Source: Canna indica (Eukaryota; Streptophyta; Magnoliopsida; Zingiberales; Cannaceae). From it: a DNA stretch of 64,000 nt. Shown here piece after piece: positions 10,978 through 22,604 of the stretch (its first letter is position 1; every line of letters starts with the position of its first letter). The notes beneath the pieces were generated by a model. It was given only the letters and a program-made list of their open reading frames with translations, did no database searches and was not told where the DNA came from. The stretch is taken from the NCBI GenBank assembly GCA_034359265.1, contig CP136891.1:38556001-38620000 (forward strand). The letters are read 5' to 3'. The translations under genes and the position numbers were made by a program.

Positions 10978-13900
10978 TTATTCCTCATCATCTGAATAAT
11001 AGTCTTCGAATTCTTCTTCTTCTTCCTCTTCTTCCTCTTCGTCATCTTCTTCATCTCCAGCTTCCTCAATTTCATGATCGTCATCATCAGCATATTCAAC
11101 TTCTAATTGAATTGACGTTGTGTCTGCATCCTCGAGTATTGGAATAATACGATCCACAGCAGGAAGATCATCTTCTTGATAGAAACCAGGAGGATCATTT
11201 TCTCCTACTATCGGATCAATTTTTCCTCTACCTTTTGTCTTACAGACTACACGCCAATCTGCTCTATCTTTATTTCGAGCCGGATACTTCGCGTAATATA
11301 CTTGTTCGGCTTGTGATGCCAATATAAATGGCTCATTTGCTGCCAATTTCGATTTGTAATTAACCTCAACAAGTTTGTATTTTTGATGAACTTTCATGCC
11401 CCTTTCTGTTGTATCGAACCAATGACATCTAAATAGGAACACTGATTTCAAGCCGAAGTAGTGCAACTCTATCACTTCTTCCACTAGTCCATAGAAATCC
11501 ATATCACATTCAACATAGGTTGTCCCTTTCACGCAGACCCCAGCATTCATCGTCTTTTTTGTAGATGAATATTCAACCGTGTGAAATTTATACCCGTTAA
11601 CAAAATATCCGCTATAGCACGACACAAGTCGCGACGGTCCACTAACAAACTCAAATATTTTTTCATCTATTTCAGCTCTGTGATCTTTGCTGTAAGTCTG
11701 AATCCAAGAAGGGAAATCACGATTCCGTAATGTCTCCAATTCTTGATCGTTGTGAATAGAGTATTTTTGCACCATCTCAATGTCAAATATTTCAATGAAT
11801 TGTTCAATCTCTGGGCAATTGAGTAATACATACAAGTGTGCCAAATGATACTCTTCATCGCTTAAGTGTCGAGATGGACGAGAACCAAAAGCACGACCAG
11901 AGTGACAAAATATATTTAAACGTCCATCTGAATGTCGAACACCCCCGTCGTCGTTACGTGGAAGACGATCAAATCTTGTCTGTACTGTCGATTCAAAGTA
12001 AAATGAGCAGAATGTTGAAATTTCTTGGATGATATACGACTCAGATATTGATCCTTCAACAGCTGCGGTGTTCTTTACTTTTTTCTTCAGACGATTCATG
12101 TATCTTTCAAATAAGTACATCCAACGATATTGAACGGGGCCACCAACTCGTGCCTCGTATGCCAAGTGTATCGGTAGATGCTCCATCGAGTCAAAAAATG
12201 CAGGAGGGAAAAACTGCTCCAGCTTGCATATGATTTCAACAATATTATTTTCAAGTGTTGACATATCTTCGACTCGAAGGACATTTGCACAGATGCTTCT
12301 AAAAAACATACTTAATTCAGTCAACGGACCCCAAATATTATCAGGTAGAAGATCTCGAAATGCGATCGGAAGTAATCTCTGCATGAATACATGACAATCA
12401 TGGCTCTTCATCCCTGATATTTTGCAATCATCGACGTTCACACATCGAGATAAGTTTGAAGCATATCCATCGGGTAATCGGAGTTCTTTTACCCATTGAC
12501 AAACATCTTTGATCTGTTGTTTATTTAACACATATAGGGCCTTCGATTTCAGATATCGTCCGTTGACCTCTTGTAACTCCAACTCTGGTCTTTTACAAAG
12601 TATTTTCAGATCATGTCGGGCTTTGACATTATCTTTAGTTTTTCCAGAAATATCCATCACAGTGTTGAAAATATTATCAAACACATTTTTTTCAATGTGC
12701 ATGACATCTAAATTATGTCGAATCAATAATGAACTCCAATAGGGCAATTCCCAAAAGATACTTTTTTCACCCAGTTGTGTGTTTGGCCAAAACCTGACAC
12801 TCTTTCATTGCGACCGAATACAATATCTGGAAGTGCTGAAACACGTGCTAACATTTGTTCACCAGACAACATCGATGGTGGCCCATCTCTTTCGACTCTG
12901 CCCTTAGTAAATTTATTATGATTCCTTCGATACTGGTGATGAACCGGTAGGAATCGACGATGACAATCAAAGAATGAGATTTTTCGTCCGTTCTGAAGAC
13001 TGATTGATTTAGAGTGTTCCATACAATACGGGCAAGAGAGTCGGCCGTGAGTGCTCCAACCCGACAACATGCCGTACGCCGGGAAATCATTGATTGTCCA
13101 CAAGACCGCGGCCTTTAAATTGAAGTTTTGCTTCCGATGACAATCATAAGTGACAGCTCCCTCAGTCCACAATGTTTTCAATTCATCTATCAAGGGTCTG
13201 AGAAATATGTCAATTTCTTTTCGCGGACCCTTAGGACCCGGAATAATCATCGAAAGATAAATAAATTCATCTTTCATGCACATTGACGGTGGCAAATTAT
13301 AAACTGTCAGCAGCACTGGCCAAACTGAATAAGGAGTTGCAGAATGTCCAAACGGATTAAAACCATCTGTGCACAATCCCAATCTGATATTTCTAGTATC
13401 CATAGCAAATGAAGGATAACATGTATCCAAATGTTTCCATGCTTCACTGTCAGATGGATGAGTCATTACTGTATCATCACGACTTCTTGCATGCCAACTC
13501 ATGTAGGGGGCTGTCTTTTCCGACATGAATAACCTTTGAAGCCTCGGTGTTAGTGGAAAATACCGAAGCACCTTAAACGGGATATTTTTCTGTCGGATCG
13601 ATTTCTTCTCCTTGTAACGAGGGTGTTGACATACAGGGCATTTATCCAACTGCACATTTTCTTTATAATATAAAATGCAGTTATTTTGGCACGCGTGTAT
13701 TTTTTCGTACCCGAGCCCCAATTTTCTCATTAGCTTTTTAGTCTTATAAAAAGTAGGCTCAAACTTGTTATCAGTAGGCAGCATTCCATTAATCAATCCA
13801 GCAATCCGATCATACGCAACTCCGCTGATATTACAATCGGCCTTGATGCTTAAGAGCTGTGTCATTGCTAAAAATCTAGTGTATTTAGGACAATTCTCAT

Positions 13901-14447
13901 ACAAAGGTTCATCGGCAGCTTTCAATATCTCGTAAAATTCTGCATCTTCTTTATTCGGTAATTCAATCTCTACCGCAGCCCCTACTTCTGTGATATCAAC
14001 CGCTGTAGTATCTGGTGGGACTGATGTCTGAAGAACTGGCCGATCAACATTATCATTCAGGCGGAATTGACCCCCAAGACTATCAAGTATCATAGTTCTA
14101 TAGGGATTACATTGACCGGATGAAGAAGCACCAGCAGAGGAAGATTCACCATATGTCTGAACGACAGGATTGCTCGACGTCCCGACTTCGCGTGACTCCC
14201 CGTGACAAGTCCATAGAAAATATCTCGGTGCAAATCCTTTGGTATATAGATGCAGAGTGACAGTCTCCCGATTCAAAAATCGTCCATTTGAACAAATGCA
14301 GCACGGACATCGGATTTGATCATCCATGCTAACGAAATTCAGATTCGAATAGGCGAAATTTAGGAAGTACGTTACGCCTAATCGAAACTCATTCGTTAAA
14401 GCTCCACGATTAAGACGTCGGTACATCCAACTTCGATCAGCCGACAT
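10978..14447 (-). pseudogene. CACTA-1 TNPD transposase gene, one frameshift
   Basis: TNPD is the CACTA transposase that cuts the element ends. I place the start at the ATG at 14447 (MSADRSWMYRR); the frame stays open a little further upstream without another ATG. Domain order: Transpos_assoc (residues 1-85, with the CPCCICSN cysteine cluster), an acidic linker, Transposase_21 (tnp2) with CTDGFNPFGHSATPYSVWP and SCPYCMEHSKS, the LDVMHIEKNVFDN motif, DUF4218 (LPIHLAYEARVGGPVQYRWM), DUF4216 (HTVEYSSTKKT to FRCHWFD) and a Glu/Asp-only tail. The total is about 1157 residues, normal for plant TNPD. The only break is at 12762-12767: a run of six T where CACTA-2 has seven, a single-base deletion that stops the first reading frame at 12723 while the second resumes. 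No introns are needed. Confidence 0.9.
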
Positions 14448-14492
14448 GATTCTGTCAATCAATGACAATTTCTTTGGTTAATGTCTTTAGGT

Positions 14493-14746
14493 GAGATTGT
14501 CCTATTCCATTCGGGATTTATGTTATTCGTACTGCACTTACGTTTTTATTTTAACTGTTAACTAATTATTCTAAATTTCGACAGCATCTCCCTACAGTTC
14601 TCCGAATACGCATATCATCTGGGCGCGTATCGGAGAACAAGAGAGATGTTGCCAAAATTTAGAATAATTAGTTAACAGTTAAAATAAAAACGTAAGTGCA
14701 GTACAAATAACTATATTCCCAAATTGTCCAATCAGGGACAATTCAA
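14493..14746. repeat. Long palindrome upstream of TNPD (CACTA-1)
   Basis: Two arms of about 125 bp face each other around 14613-14625. The inner part is almost perfect: GTACTGCACTTACG at 14529 faces CGTAAGTGCAGTAC at 14691, and TAACTAATTATTCTAAATTT faces its complement at about 14656-14675. Arm similarity falls toward the outside but can be followed to GAGATTGTCC and GGGACAATTC. The TNPD start codon lies 46 bp beyond the left arm, so the palindrome is in the transcript leader or promoter. It is present in all three CACTA copies. Confidence 0.85.
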
Positions 14747-14914
14747 GAATTGTACGTCATATAAAAGATCATCTACTTCTTTTACACGAACATACAATTC
14801 CCGAACGGATCTAAGGTTTTGCTAAATCATATCCGATCGTCGATGCGTACGTGAAACATATCAACTCGTCGGAGGATGATTATTTTCTAAATGTTTCGAG
14901 ACAGTTCGAGTCCA

Positions 14915-15122
14915 TATTGGACGATTTCGGCGCGCGTCCGAAGTGGACGATTCCGGCGCGAGTCCGAAGTGGACGATTCCGGCGTGAGTCCGAATTGGAC
15001 GATTCTGGCGCGCGTCCGAAGTGGACGATTCCGGTGCGAGTACGAATTGGACGATACCGGCGCGCGTCCGAAGTGGACGATTTCGACGCGCGTCCGAAGT
15101 GGACGATTTCGGCGCGCGTCCG
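14915..15122. repeat. 26-bp tandem repeat, eight units (CACTA-1)
   Basis: Unit: AAGTGGACGATTCCGGCGCG plus AGTCCG, starting at 14915, 14941, 14967, 14993, 15019, 15045, 15071 and 15097. Variants alternate between TTTCGG and TTCCGG. Because 26 is not a multiple of three, reading frames through it rotate; I do not consider it coding. The other CACTA copies carry 4.3 and 6 units. Confidence 0.9.
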
Positions 15123-15580
15123 AAATTAATCTAAACCCTAATAATTAATCTAACAAATTAAACAATTAATCTAAACAATTAATTAACAATTATTAAATAA
15201 TTAATTAACAAATATAAAATAATATAAACTATATATATATATACTAAATTCCGGCGCCGGAGTCCACCCTCCGGCGCCGGCGTACAGTGGCCGGACACAA
15301 TGTCCGGCCACTGCAGAAGGTCCGGCGGCGACCATCGGCCGACCGCCGCCGGTCGAAACCCTAGAAATAGGTTTCGGTCGGGTGATTTCCGCCGGCCGCA
15401 GGGAAGAGACGGCAGCAGGGGAGACTTACCTGAACAAGTCGGCAGCAGCGGTCGGCGTCGTCGGTGTCGTCGGCGTCGGCAGCGTCGGCAGCAGCGGCAG
15501 CGGCGGCGAGTGGCGTCGGCAGGAGCGGCGGCGGCAGCAGCGAGCAGCGGGAGGAAGAAGAGTCGGGTGCGAGAGCGTGC
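15123..15580. other. CACTA-1 AT-rich spacer and GC-rich leader
   Basis: 15123-15245 is a run of AATTAATCTAA-like words. 15246-15580 is strongly GC-rich, with CCGGCGCCGG palindromes and CGGCAGCAG-type trinucleotide repeats. Long frames through it encode only Arg/Ala/Gly-rich low complexity and I reject them. It is probably transcribed leader of the element's minus-strand genes. Confidence 0.5.
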
Positions 15581-15581
15581 C

Positions 15582-15592
15582 CTATATAAACT
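15582..15592 (-). promoter_or_regulatory. TATA-like box of CACTA-1
   Basis: On the minus strand the sequence reads TTTATATAGGG at the edge of the right subterminal array. The same box sits at the same place in CACTA-2 (29081-29091) and CACTA-3 (47068-47078). Its position about 1.1 kb before the TNPD ATG suits a promoter at the transcriptional 5' end, as in En/Spm. No experimental support. Confidence 0.5.
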
Positions 15593-15875
15593 TATCAGCA
15601 ACGGCTCACTCGCCCGTTAGAACGCCGTTGCTGATAAGTTATCATCAGCAACGGCTCACTTATCCGTTAGCAAGCCGTTGCTGAAGATTAAAAAATCAGC
15701 AACGGCTCGCCTTTCCGTCAGAAAGCCGTTGCTGATAATTAAAATAATCAGCAACGGCTCGGGTTTCCGTTAGAACGCCGTTGCAGATACAGTTTTCTGC
15801 AACGGCTCGGGCGGCCGTAAGAATGTCGTTGCAAATAGCAACGGCTTGAGCGGCCGTCGCTGATAGCCGTTGCTG
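15592..15875. repeat. CACTA-1 right subterminal repeat array
   Basis: Regularly spaced pairs, ATCAGCAACGGCTC followed about 12 bp later by GCCGTTGCTGAT, repeat six to seven times with 40-50 bp spacing. Each pair is an inverted repeat capable of a hairpin. They match the left array in motif. Confidence 0.85.
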
Positions 15876-15956
15876 AAGACGAAGTTTCTAGTAGTGAAGG
15901 GCAGAGGCGTCGAGGGAGGCGACTGGACTCACAGGAGCAGGAGAAGTTTTGGGGTG

Positions 15957-16191
15957 GATTTAGATATTAGCCTATTAGGTTTAGATATTTAAGTATTTAA
16001 TTTAAATTTCGAAGCCATTGTAGATATCAAATTTAGGAACAGTTTATATATGGGAACTGTTTTGGAAACTGCTCCCATAGTATATTGGCTAAGGGAACAG
16101 TTTTCAAAATCGTTATCGTAAGTGATGTATGGGAATACTTTTTTGACCGTTCTTAATAATGGCGTGGCCACAGAGCCAAAATGTAGTAGTG
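15957..16191. mobile_element. Terminal remnant of a different CACTA family
   Basis: The fragment ends ATGTAGTAGTG at 16191, a CACTA-type terminus. It contains degenerate repeats of GGGAACTGTTTT and GGGAACAGTTTT in both orientations, typical of a subterminal region but unlike the CAGCAACGG motif of its neighbours. The other end is not in the window. No gene is visible. Confidence 0.45.
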
Positions 16192-16194
16192 ACT

Positions 16195-17415
16195 CTTTGT
16201 AATGATATATTTTCGGCTGAGTTGGGTGCATCCATTTATAAGATTGGCCTTCCTTTAACCCCCCTAGGACATTCTAGTCTGGATGGATAGCATTGTGGAA
16301 AATGTTACCACTGATTCAGCTTATTCATTTCTCCTTAAGCATGATTTATGTTTGTCTACTGTTCCTTTTAATTGGATGGCTATTTGGTTTTTACAGGTTC
16401 TTGAAAAAGTTAAAGTTTTTTTATGGAAATTGATGCCTAGTCGTTTGCTTACAAAAGCTAGGCTTTTTGATTTAAAACTGGCTGCTAACAATTCTTGCAT
16501 TTTGTGTAATTCGGCTGAAGAAACTTTTGAGCATCTTTTTTTATTATTGTCCATTTTCTGTGAATATTTAGAACCTTTTGCAATCTTTTTAAAAAATCAT
16601 GTTGCCTAATAGATCTTCATGGATACGTGGTAGCCACTTGATTATCTTAAACGGTGATTCAATTTGTTGCTCGATAAAAAAATTGATTGTTGTTTCATGG
16701 TGATTTATTTGGTTTAGGAGAAATGCGGAGTTGCATCAGGTGAGGCAGCTTTCCCTCTCTCGCTTAGTGAAGAAAATTATTTCATATGTTGGCTTTATAG
16801 ATTTAAATATGAAGTCTGAGGGAAATGGTAAAGTTAAGAATCCAATTCTTTGTAAATGGATCCCTCCCTTATTTGGTTGTGTTAAAATCAATTGGTGATG
16901 TTTCTTATTCTCATGATTCCTCTGCAATTGGTATTATTGGTAAAGACTATTCTGGTCAAGTTGTTTATATTGAATGCATGTTGGTTAATGCATTTTTCTG
17001 TTTTACATGTTTAAACCTTTGCTCTTAGACAAGCTTTAGTTGTTGTTTTGCAGGAAAGGTTTGCTCTTAGACAAGCTTTAGCTGTTGTTATGCAGAAAAA
17101 GTTTGCTGATGTTTCATCATATTCTATTGAATCATGTTCTAAACTCCTTATGGATAGTTTGCATCAGAGGAAGTATCCTGATTGGAGAATTTAGGCTGAT
17201 TTTGACGACATTTGTTCCTTTTTATTAGCATGTAAAATGTTTCTTTCTGCTTTGTATATAGGCAGTGTAATAAAGCAGCTCATTGGATCATAGACTATGA
17301 TCGTCTTAATGGAGTCTCGCATGTTTGATCTCATGTGAGGCCACCCGAGCTTTAAAAGATTGTTGTAGTCCTAGTTATGTTCGTTAATGTGAAGTAGTTT
17401 TATTTTTTTGTAAAA
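16195..17415 (+). pseudogene. LINE 3' fragment: zf-RVT and RNase H-like region
   Basis: The frame at 16283-16609 encodes a reverse-transcriptase zinc-binding (zf-RVT) segment: VEKVKVFLWKLMPSRLLTKARLF-like sequence, then CILCNSAEETFEHLF (Cys-Cys-His). Frame-broken RNase H-type sequence follows (WIPPLFGCVKINW near 16857, a usual start of that domain in plant LINEs). An A-rich tract ends the block near 17415. EN and RT domains are absent, consistent with 5' truncation during insertion. Confidence 0.7.
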
Positions 17416-18304
17416 AAATAATTAGCATCATTTTAAGAAAAGCCAACAAAAACATAAAACATTGTACATGAATTAAAAACTTTATTATGTTAATAATAAA
17501 GAAATCAAACTAGTACAACATGAAAAGAATAGAAATGAAGAGATTACCTAAAGGATAAAAAACAAGATAAATTATAGGTGACATAGATATGAAAGACAGT
17601 GCATTCGAGATTTTAGCATTGTTTAACCAAGATTCACTCACTTTACCTTCACAACTTCTTTGTGCAAAATCTTAGATAATTATCTCAAGGAGATTCATTG
17701 AATTAGTAAAAGCAATTGAAGGGCTAAAAATTACGTATATATAATGTCACAAGGCTAGCATGTGTTTTGCTTTTTCAACTCCTGGGGTTTTAATTAGTTA
17801 GTTGTAGACGTGCCAAGAAGATATTTCAAGAATTAGTCGAGGCATGGACTCAACTATGATGTAAAACACTATCGATCCCAAAGAGTATCAGACAATGACG
17901 CCGAGAAGGGGAACCTGCTTCTCGACTATGGGTTACCAAGCTACTAAAAAAAATGGTTGGTAAGTAGATCAGCTGACTCGGTCACCAAACTAGTGATTGA
18001 TGCACGTCTAACGACGGGGCAATCAGGTGAAATAGGATATAATAGGCAAAAACAAATTAAAAGCAATGTGGAAATATAAAGAAATGCGGTAAATGAAATA
18101 GTAAATTGCAGGAAATAAATGCGTAGGATAGTAAATATTGAAACATGAAGATAAGTTGAGTGATAGGTTTTTTGCGTGTCCTCTTTTTTGGAGCATTCAA
18201 ACTCAATTTGTTGGCCTACTATGTGTTCTGATTATCGTGGTGTATGGGCCAATCACTTTGGAACTTTCTTCAACCACTCTCTCCCCTATCCGCAATGGCG
18301 AGTT
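17416..18304. other. Gene-free intergenic sequence
   Basis: AT-rich, no domain recognised on either strand and no terminal repeat found. A hAT-type MITE begins at 18305. Confidence 0.4.
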
Positions 18305-18778
18305 TAGGGGTGTGCATGGGTACTGAGTAGACCCGAAACCGGTTGAAACATACCCGATCAGGTAAGTTCTGGGTAGACCTGAATTAATTTCGAAAAGGGT
18401 CCGCGATAAAAATTAAGGAACCGATTAAAATCGATTTCGGTTTCGGATCCAGCACATCATGTACCCAGAACTGGAACCAGAACCGATACCCTGGAACCTG
18501 TACCCTGGACCTGTAAATTAACAAGTTCCAACAGGGTACCCAAGACCTGTACCTTGGAATCTATAAATGAATAAGTTCCAACAAGGTACTCGAAACTTGT
18601 AAATGAACAGGTTCCAACAAGGTACTCGAAACTTGTACTACACCACAGATTCAGTGTAGGGTCCAGTTGCACGTCCCAACAGGGTAGGGTCCAGGTTCAA
18701 AATTTAAGAACCGATCATATACAGGGTAGGGTCCGACTATCATGAAAAATACATATTTCCCGGACCCACTCACCCCTA
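18305..18778. mobile_element. hAT-type MITE 1 (474 bp)
   Basis: It starts TAGGGGTGTGCATGGG and ends CCCACTCACCCCTA, giving 10-12 bp inverted termini. The 8-base flanks are GGCGAGTT (18297-18304) and GGCGTGTC (18779-18786), six of eight identical. The interior has repeated GGTACCCTGGAACC-like words and no coding frame. Terminus and 8-bp duplication fit hAT. Confidence 0.75.
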
Positions 18779-18786
18779 GGCGTGTC

Positions 18787-19458
18787 ACGCTTATTTTGGC
18801 GGAAAGTGGTTGAAGACTTGATCAAAACTCCTCCACCCTTAGGCTTCAGGTGTTATTCCCTAGTTTGACCTGCACCCCAATGTTGGTTCGTGAAAACGAT
18901 CTCTTACCGCACAGTCAAAGGGCCCATAAGGGAAGCCTATTATCTTGGACATCGACTATTTTCGATTTTTGGCTCTTGTCTTTATTGGCAACTATTCGTC
19001 TTCCACTATATATCGACTAATTTTTTCAATGTTAACAACATGATATATAGTCGATTTAGAAGGTAGTCCTAGAATCCAAAGCAACTTCATGTTCGAATAT
19101 GCGTTGAATATGACAATGAGCATTTTTCGCTTGCCAAAACCTAGGTGCAGGATGAGAAAAATAAATCATTGCATGCCAATGTGCATGGATGAGAACTTAG
19201 TTGTAGCTTCTCTTGTCCGTGGGGGCTCAAGTTTTTGTTTGAGTTTCTCTTACACCTTCAACCTCCTTTAGGTAGTGTTATCTTGATCATTACGGACATG
19301 GTTAGAAACCCTAGAACCGACTTATTAAACTAGCATGAGCTTTCTACTAGTATCTCAAACCAATCATTTAGTTCGGCTAATAGAAGCAAGGGCAGGGTTA
19401 ATGGTTTCTGATATACATGACTAGTTTGATTAATTTTGAATAGTTTTAGAACACTAGT
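18787..19458. other. Gene-free intergenic sequence
   Basis: No recognisable domain or terminal repeat. A CACTA-type terminus begins at 19459. Confidence 0.4.
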
Positions 19459-22400
19459 CACTACAAAAAAAATTGAAATTAGTGGCAAGCTATTTTTGCC
19501 ACAGTAGTGACCTACAGTGGCAAAATGATGATTCAGTGGCAAAAAAGTAATCGTCAACTGTTTGCCACATTAGGTCCGTCGCTAAAGGTCATTTTTGGCT
19601 TTTGTGGCGAACTTTAGCGGATTGCCACGAATTGTAATTTCTTTAGTAGCAAATGAAAAAGTCAAAGTACCTCCACCCTATTGTGGCAAACGAGGCTTGT
19701 TGACGCCACATATCATTTATGGTAAAAAATATTGCCACTTATTAATAAATATTTGTCATTATTCTACCCTTTCTAAAACTCTTTCCGTGACAAAAATATA
19801 TAAAATTTGCCACTAATATTATGTTACATTTTGTCATTAGATATCTAATTTGCTATAAATTTTTTTGCCATGGTATGTTTGATCCATTGCATTAATCGTT
19901 AAAATGAATTTGCCACCAACACGATTTTAAATTTGGATTATTGCCACAATATTAATGATGATTTTGCCACAATATGTAATGAGTTTGTCACAACTTTGAG
20001 AACTTATGATGAATAAATTTGTCATAAACACACAAAATTTAAAAATTAATCATTCATTAATATAATAATCCACCTGCTAAATACAAACCTATAATTTAGC
20101 AGGTATACAACCCACCACCTACACATCCAACCATCAACAAATCCAAAATAAGTTCAATATTAATCCAAATACATCAAAACAATATTGTTTACCAATACGA
20201 AATAGTTCAAACTATCTAATATCCATTAAAAAAAAGATACAATAGGTACACAAAATAGTTTGTGCGCCAAAAAAACCAAACAACACTGTCCCAATAAAAA
20301 GAAGTTACAGTACATCTGCTAGGTTCGCCTCATTTCTTCTTCTTTTTCTCCTGCAAAAGAAGGGAAGTAAGAACACCGCATCATTAGTTCTAACCAGAAA
20401 ATTACTTTATCCAAATTAGAAAGTTAGTTCCCATCGGAACACCGCCAAAATTGCTTTTCATAGTATAGATCAACTGGCCTAAGATGTATTACCTTATTGT
20501 CAACTTATCCAAATCTAAACGCATCCTTGCATGTTATGAATATACAATGTTTCATAGATTGGTAATGAAGTTTAGCTCATTGTTTCATAAATTTATGAAA
20601 AAGTAGCAACTATTTTATTTAAGCTGCTAGTCATAAATTTTGAAGGACACTTTTTGGTCTATGATATTCTTAAAATTTCATAATGTTAAGCTGGGCATAA
20701 ACTGAAGCTGGACATAATGTTATGCTACTACCCCTTAAAATTTGGTCTTCTAAACTGAATTTGGACATAATGTTTCATAGAGTAGAAATTCTAGTTTGGA
20801 AATTAGAATAGCAGATGTTCCTTCTCTTCATATGTATGCTAATGCAAAATAAATTGATGAATATTTAATTGTCTACACCAAAAATTAAAATATTAAATTA
20901 TCACAAGAAAAATGTTGACAACAATCTAAAAACATTACTCTTTTCCAAATCTAGAAACATAGAAACATAGAAAAATGTCATTCACGGGAAGTTACTTGCT
21001 TGGCTTGAACATTGGAAGGAAGTGAATATAAAATACTCAAAATAGGACGAACCAAAAATACATTAAAGATATTTTTTTACTAGTTTGTTCTAATTTATCC
21101 TCAACGAGTTCAGAATAGTTGGAAAAAGTAAAATTTGAATAGACCAATAAATCATTTCTGAATAGTTCTAAAATCAGAACTGTTCACAGACAAATTTTGG
21201 AAGACAAAGCTTTACTTTTACAAAAAGAAAATTCATAAGCCCATGAGAACTTCTGAAAAAATCATTTTTTTGTTCAACCTTGACTACTAGTGACTTAATT
21301 ACTTCAGAATGTCTGCTACTTAACTCTTGATTTCAGAACAGTTCTGAAATATTAGAACAGTTCTGATTTCAAAACTGAATCAGAACAGTTCTGATTTCAG
21401 AACTAAATCAGAATAGTTCTGATTTCTGAATTGAATCATAATAGGATTTTTGAAATCAGTTCTGGAAATAAAAAACATCAACAGTTTTGATTTATCCTCG
21501 ACGAGTTCAGAACAACTCTAGAAATAAAAATCAGAATAGTTCTGGAAATCGTATATAATATTTGACTTTTTTACCAATTTAAATTCTCGACGAGCAAAAC
21601 TCATGCTCCCATTTCCATGTATTGTTGTTTGGCAAGCACGATTGCTTCTGTTGATTTCACTTCGCATCTAAGTTGATAGAAATTTAGAAGTAAAACAACA
21701 TTAGAAAATTATAAAGTAAACACCTAAGCATAAGTAACATATAGCAAGTAAATATGGAGGAAAGTCATGGATATCACCTTCAATTCTTCACTGTTAAATA
21801 TTTGGCACAGCTGTACCCATCTATCACTGTCAATATCTGGAGGGCAGTTTTGAAGTGCTATCTCCATGATTCCATGTGGCAAGTAGTACATGGTATGCAT
21901 CCTATTTTTTCAGTTTCTATAACTGTCGTAAAACTAAACCCCATACTAAACCCAAAATATGCGGAACTAATTTGATTGTGGACGTGAGGAAGATGGAATT
22001 AGAAAGTAACTTGTTGTTTAGCAAAACTATGTGGCTTCCCAGCAAAACGGAGACAAAGCAACACTTGCATTGAAGAATGCTTGAAAAAATGTCAAGTGTC
22101 CTCATCATGAGTTCCCGTGACACCACCACTCTACAGATTTAAATGTATATAGCACTAATGAGAAAAAACTGACACATAATAAGTTTCAACAATGAAATGA
22201 TTCTACTTGATACACTAAGGATCCATTTGTTTACACAAATGTGCTGATTAACAAGAATAAACATGATAATTATAGTCAATACATATATTTTATTTAATTA
22301 ATTTGAAAAAATAGCAACTTGCATTTATCAAGAAAATTGAAAAATACAAGGAAAGGCGAGAGGAGGAGGTGAGAGGTGGGGGGTAACACACAAAAGGTAG

Positions 22401-22601
22401 TATAGTAAGAAACCAACACATAGAGGGCTATCCTAAGTCCAAGGTGTCTTTAAAGAGGATGGCACCCTCAATCGCTATGTCATAAACATTATGTTCGATA
22501 ACTTCAAAGCAGTGGCAGTTCCTCCCATTTGAGATCTTCCAACGCCAGATCATCAATGTTGTCAACTTTCGAAAAATAGAACTGTGAGTCTCATTCGTGC
22601 T
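19459..22601. mobile_element. Family-B CACTA element, left part
   Basis: The end begins CACTACAAAAAAAATTG and is followed to about 20030 by TGGCAAA and TTTGCCAC words in both orientations (AGTGGCAAG, TTTTGCCACAGTAG, TTTGCCACATTAGG), a subterminal array unlike that of CACTA-1. From about 20060 there is A-rich sequence with ACATCAAAACAATATTG, like the 3' untranslated part of the other CACTA genes. No transposase is recognisable. Matching TGGCAAA sequence resumes at 31613-32104, so I infer one old element of roughly 5.8 kb, split by CACTA-2. Confidence 0.5.
21110..21545. repeat. 28-bp repeat cluster (GTTCTGATTTCAGAAC)
   Basis: Units start at 21360, 21388 and 21416 with the sequence GTTCTGATTTCAGAACTAAA then TCAGAATA. 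Degenerate copies extend on both sides. The unit is itself palindromic. No gene in the surrounding kilobase. Confidence 0.65.
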
Positions 22602-22604
22602 GTT
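22602..22604. repeat. Target site duplication GTT, left of CACTA-2
   Basis: GTT precedes CACTACTAG and recurs at 29398-29400 directly after GTAGTG. Confidence 0.9.

Larger units (their letters stand above)
8624..15896 (-). mobile_element. CACTA-1, full-length En/Spm-type DNA transposon (7273 bp)
   Basis: The left end starts CACTACTAGAAAAATGG and the right end finishes CTTCTAGTAGTG preceded by TT, giving 12-bp inverted termini (CACTACTAGAAA) and the AAG duplication. Both genes are on the minus strand, so the transcriptional 5' side is the right end. From right to left: subterminal repeats, TATA-like box, GC-rich leader, 26-bp tandem repeats, long palindrome, TNPD transposase gene, TNPA-like gene, left subterminal repeats. 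It is nearly complete. The only lesions I see are a one-base deletion in TNPD and a stop codon in TNPA-like exon 2. It inserted next to the RopGEF 5' end. Confidence 0.95.

Noticed and set aside
15179..15684. Arg/Ala-rich reading frames on both strands of the CACTA-1 leader
   Set aside because: They come from CGGCAGCAG-type trinucleotide repeats; no domain, and the matching frames in CACTA-2 and CACTA-3 differ in length and sequence.
9338..16000. Numerous small frames on the + strand opposite the CACTA genes (for example 10104-10442, 12509-12742)
   Set aside because: They are antisense shadows of TNPA-like and TNPD exons; the minus strand carries the recognisable domains and splice sites.
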